A stretch of DNA of 7,160 nucleotides. Origin: JAWPNA01 sp045402695. Its GTDB lineage: Bacteria > Acidobacteriota > Polarisedimenticolia > JACPZX01 > DASXTC01. The stretch lies in NCBI GenBank assembly GCA_045402695.1, contig JAWPNA010000274.1, positions 1-7,160 of the forward strand, read 5' to 3'. Of this stretch, positions 5,387-7,160 are shown one piece after another (position 1 is the first letter of the stretch; each line of letters starts with the position of its first letter). Made by a program: the position numbers and the translations under genes. The notes under the pieces are model-generated. The model did not search any database and was not told the origin of the DNA. It saw only the letters and a program-made list of their open reading frames with translations.

Positions 5387-6310
5387 ATGAAAGGCGATCT
5401 CCAGCAGTACTGGCGCTTTGCGCTGCGGATACGCCGCGGGAGCGGATCACATCTGCGTTGGAGCTACCTGACACCCGCGGCAGCGGAATCCGGACCGAGG
5501 ATCCCACGCGATCGACGGGTCGTGACAGTGGCACTGCTACGCGGGGATGGTCGCGAGACCCTCGACGCCATCGATGTGCCGGTCACTGAAGTGCTCGACG
5601 GAGACCCGAGATTGGTCTCAGTGACTGGCCAGGTGCCATTCCATCCCTTGACTCGTCGTGTGGAGATTCGTTTCGAAGGATCACGTGTAGCAGCGCTAGA
5701 CGTGCCAGATTCGGTTCCGGTGATTGCGATCGATGGGGATTCGCTCGACCTCAGCGGGGTATCGATTCTCAGATGGCAGATACTGCCCGCGGTCTCGAAT
5801 GGGCTCTGGTACTCAGTCTATTTCGAATGTGGCAACAGGAGACGCATACCTCTGGCCGGAAAGATTCGAGAGCAACAGCTCAAGATCGACTCTGCCAAGC
5901 TGCCCGGGTGTGACTCCGGTCGGTTGGTGGTCCGCGTGAGCAATGGGTTCCAGACAACTGAAGCGTCGACGGCTCCCTTCTCTTTGCCGCCACGACCGCC
6001 GCGCGTGGACATCCTCTGGCCGAAGCGTGGGACACGTCTCGTGACGAGTAGGAACTGGATACAAGCGCGTGGGCAGGCTTGGGATGTCCAGGAAAGTGAA
6101 CTCGTACCACCAGAGCAGCTCAGCTGGAGGCTTGATGGGAGAACAGTTGCGACGGGTGAGCTGTGCGTCTTGCGGCGCGTTCCGCCAGGAGCGCATGCGC
6201 TTGAACTCCACGCAACTGACGCAGGTGGTCGAACGGCGAACGCGCGGATGACACTCGCGGTTAGTCTCGCGGGCGACGATCCGCGTCGCCGCACAGTGGT
6301 CACTTCATGA
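5387..6310 (+). CDS. Ig/FN3/PKD-like beta-sandwich protein, probable detached C-terminal tail of the metzincin
   Basis: A 307-aa protein with no enzyme motif. Residues about 41-105 look like a beta-rich segment. Residues about 109-200 (LRWQ...LWYSVYFECGNRRRIPLAG...LPGCDSGRLVVRVSNGFQT...F) follow the pattern of an FN3/Ig module. Residues about 205-294 (PPRVDILWPKRGT...LSWRLDG...VPPGAHALELHATDAGG) follow that of a PKD/bacterial Ig-like module. From memory of family patterns, these modules in this order form the tail after the catalytic domain in single-chain relatives of the upstream protease. Here the tail is a separate gene starting 10 nt after the protease stop, in the +1 frame, with its own GAGG site. 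The likely role is binding or positioning for the protease, acting as a separate subunit. No signal peptide is evident. The residues before about 40 are not recognised. The fold assignment is by pattern only. Confidence 0.72.
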   Translation: MKGDLQQYWRFALRIRRGSGSHLRWSYLTPAAAESGPRIPRDRRVVTVALLRGDGRETLDAIDVPVTEVLDGDPRLVSVTGQVPFHPLTRRVEIRFEGSRVAALDVPDSVPVIAIDGDSLDLSGVSILRWQILPAVSNGLWYSVYFECGNRRRIPLAGKIREQQLKIDSAKLPGCDSGRLVVRVSNGFQTTEASTAPFSLPPRPPRVDILWPKRGTRLVTSRNWIQARGQAWDVQESELVPPEQLSWRLDGRTVATGELCVLRRVPPGAHALELHATDAGGRTANARMTLAVSLAGDDPRRRTVVTS

Positions 6311-6825
6311 CCTCGGCAACGCTAGGCGTGCGACCACCGCCCGAGGGATGTCTTGAGATTCCCTCGGATCCGAAATGGTGCCGATTACGTGTGAGACTGC
6401 TGTGGGTTCACTACACCGGCGCTGCAGACCTGGGGTCTCAGTGGCGATGGTGGATATCGCTCAGGGGTGTCGAATGGGACTCTGGTCCACGCCAGCTGGC
6501 GTTCGGAGAAACGCTTGTCCTGGGTCCGCGAGGCCAGCAGATAGTAGACGTGTCTTTTCTTTCTCTTTGTGACTACACAGGTCCTGATGAACTCCTGATC
6601 CGAGCGGAGGAGAGTGAAGGTTGGCTGCGAGATAGAGGCCTCCGGCTCGAACCGCTTCAGATCCCGTGCCTTTCGCAGGAGACAACAAACGCGATCTTGG
6701 TACGTGTCCTCGTTTCCCGAGGTACGCCTCTAGGGTGGCGGCGCCCGCGGAAAGGCCTAGCAGCGGAGCTTCTCTTCGCACTCGCCATTAGAACGACAGG
6801 CTGTTTGCCCTCCCGGCCGGACTGA
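6307..6825 (+). CDS. Small C2-like beta-sandwich protein, third gene of the metzincin operon
   Basis: A 172-aa protein of unknown function. Its ATG overlaps the stop of the previous gene (ATGA, 6307-6310), a standard sign of translational coupling; no clear Shine-Dalgarno site is present. Residues about 24-120 alternate hydrophobic and polar residues: CRLRVRLLWVHYTG, then QWRWWISLRGVEW, RQLAFGETLVLGP, a loop with SLCDYTG, and DELLIRAEESEG...LRLEPLQI. This resembles small C2-like eight-strand domains attached to other large bacterial secreted proteins, which often bind calcium or lipid. That is a pattern match only. There are four cysteines in or beside the domain (15, 25, 88, 121) and a cluster of tryptophans at 46-49. 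The C-terminal 50 residues are basic and then hydrophobic (LAAELLFALAI, 151-161). Partnership with the two upstream proteins is inferred from the gene order. Confidence 0.68.
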   Translation: MTSATLGVRPPPEGCLEIPSDPKWCRLRVRLLWVHYTGAADLGSQWRWWISLRGVEWDSGPRQLAFGETLVLGPRGQQIVDVSFLSLCDYTGPDELLIRAEESEGWLRDRGLRLEPLQIPCLSQETTNAILVRVLVSRGTPLGWRRPRKGLAAELLFALAIRTTGCLPSRPD

Positions 6826-7047
6826 CGTCGCCTCTGTCTGAGGGCTCGACACGGGGCGTTGTGTCCTTCGGGTCAGATGGTCAGGGCATCAGAAAACGGG
6901 AAGATGCGGATGGCATGATTCTCATGAGAGCGCGTTAACTTCTCTGGTATCTACCAATCGTGACGCTGCGAATTCTCCGTAAGTGCCTACTTGCCATTGT
7001 TGCCCTCGGACCGAGGAGTCTGGAACTCGGACCATGCCCATGCATCC
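6826..7047. other. Spacer between convergent genes
   Basis: About 220 bp between the end of the operon and the end of the minus-strand gene on the right. I see no convincing ORF, RNA gene or T-tailed terminator hairpin, although a bidirectional terminator would be expected between convergent genes. A short CTCGGACC motif occurs twice within about 25 bp near 7005-7035. Confidence 0.5.
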
Positions 7048-7160
7048 CTACCTCGCCTTGAGGCGGTAGACGCCTCTCTCTTCACGGACAAACAGCTCGG
7101 TGAAGCCGCCAGGATTCTTCACGCGATGCTTCGGCAGAAACGTACCCGCCCATCTGATCC
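7048..7160 (-). CDS. C-terminal end of an unidentified protein (partial)
   Basis: The minus strand is open from the window edge for 36 codons to TAG at 7050-7048. The peptide starts IRWAGTFLPKHRVKN and ends GVYRLKAR. The composition is balanced and the codons are GC-ending, so it looks like the true end of a gene, convergent with the metzincin operon. The family is not recognised; the basic, aromatic ending recalls C-terminal ends of some nucleic-acid-associated proteins, but this is not evidence. The start lies beyond the window. Confidence 0.55.
   Translation of the reverse strand, partial: IRWAGTFLPKHRVKNPGGFTELFVREERGVYRLKAR

Noticed and set aside
5813..6303. Minus-strand ORFs of 132 and 161 codons
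   Set aside because: They are antisense to the Ig/PKD-like gene, which has a good start, tight spacing and recognisable modules.
7060..7076. GAGGCG-5 nt-CGCCTC hairpin as a terminator
   Set aside because: It lies inside the coding end of the minus-strand partial gene, with no T-run on either side.
1..7160. CRISPR array
   Set aside because: No set of regularly spaced repeats of 20-40 bp is present; the only direct repeats are the short motifs at 2161-2181 and 2321-2342.

Overview
This is a bacterial, GC-rich accessory region. The genes are ordinary bacterial ORFs with Shine-Dalgarno sites and tight spacing, and one insertion sequence is intact. The taxon cannot be fixed from this window. High GC content and large Ig-rich metalloprotease genes would suit a soil or environmental phylum (Acidobacteriota, Myxococcota, Planctomycetota and similar), but that is inference.

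Left part (1-2075): a minus-strand gene of the DUF3800 family is broken by mobile DNA. A complete IS630-family element of 1127 bp (639-1765) sits in it, flanked by a duplicated TA (637-638 and 1766-1767). Removing the element and one TA rejoins the two gene fragments in one continuous frame. The transposase is split into two minus-strand reading frames joined at a run of eight A, the arrangement expected for -1 frameshifting. The 3' end of the DUF3800 gene also seems to be lost: its sequence changes character at about 121, where DNA ending in ...ACTTAC, like an IS66-type terminus, begins. The target gene may therefore have been hit twice.

Middle (2076-2928): about 850 bp with no convincing gene. 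It holds a pair of short tandem repeats 160 bp apart, a hairpin with a -35-like sequence beside it, and a 7-bp inverted repeat just upstream of the main operon.

Right part (2929-6825): three plus-strand genes that look like one operon. The first (815 aa) is a metzincin-type zinc metallopeptidase with HExxHxxGxxH and a Met-turn at its C-terminus, behind a long N-terminal region with beta-sandwich (Ig/IPT-like) modules. The second (307 aa, 10 nt downstream) is an Ig/FN3/PKD-like protein resembling the C-terminal tail that, as I recall it, related proteases carry in the same chain. The third (172 aa, ATGA overlap with the second) is a single C2-like beta-sandwich. None has a recognisable signal peptide. 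The likely reading is a multi-subunit version of a usually single-chain protease; its substrate is unknown.

Right edge (6826-7160): a spacer of about 220 bp with no recognised feature, then the last 36 codons of a minus-strand gene convergent with the operon.
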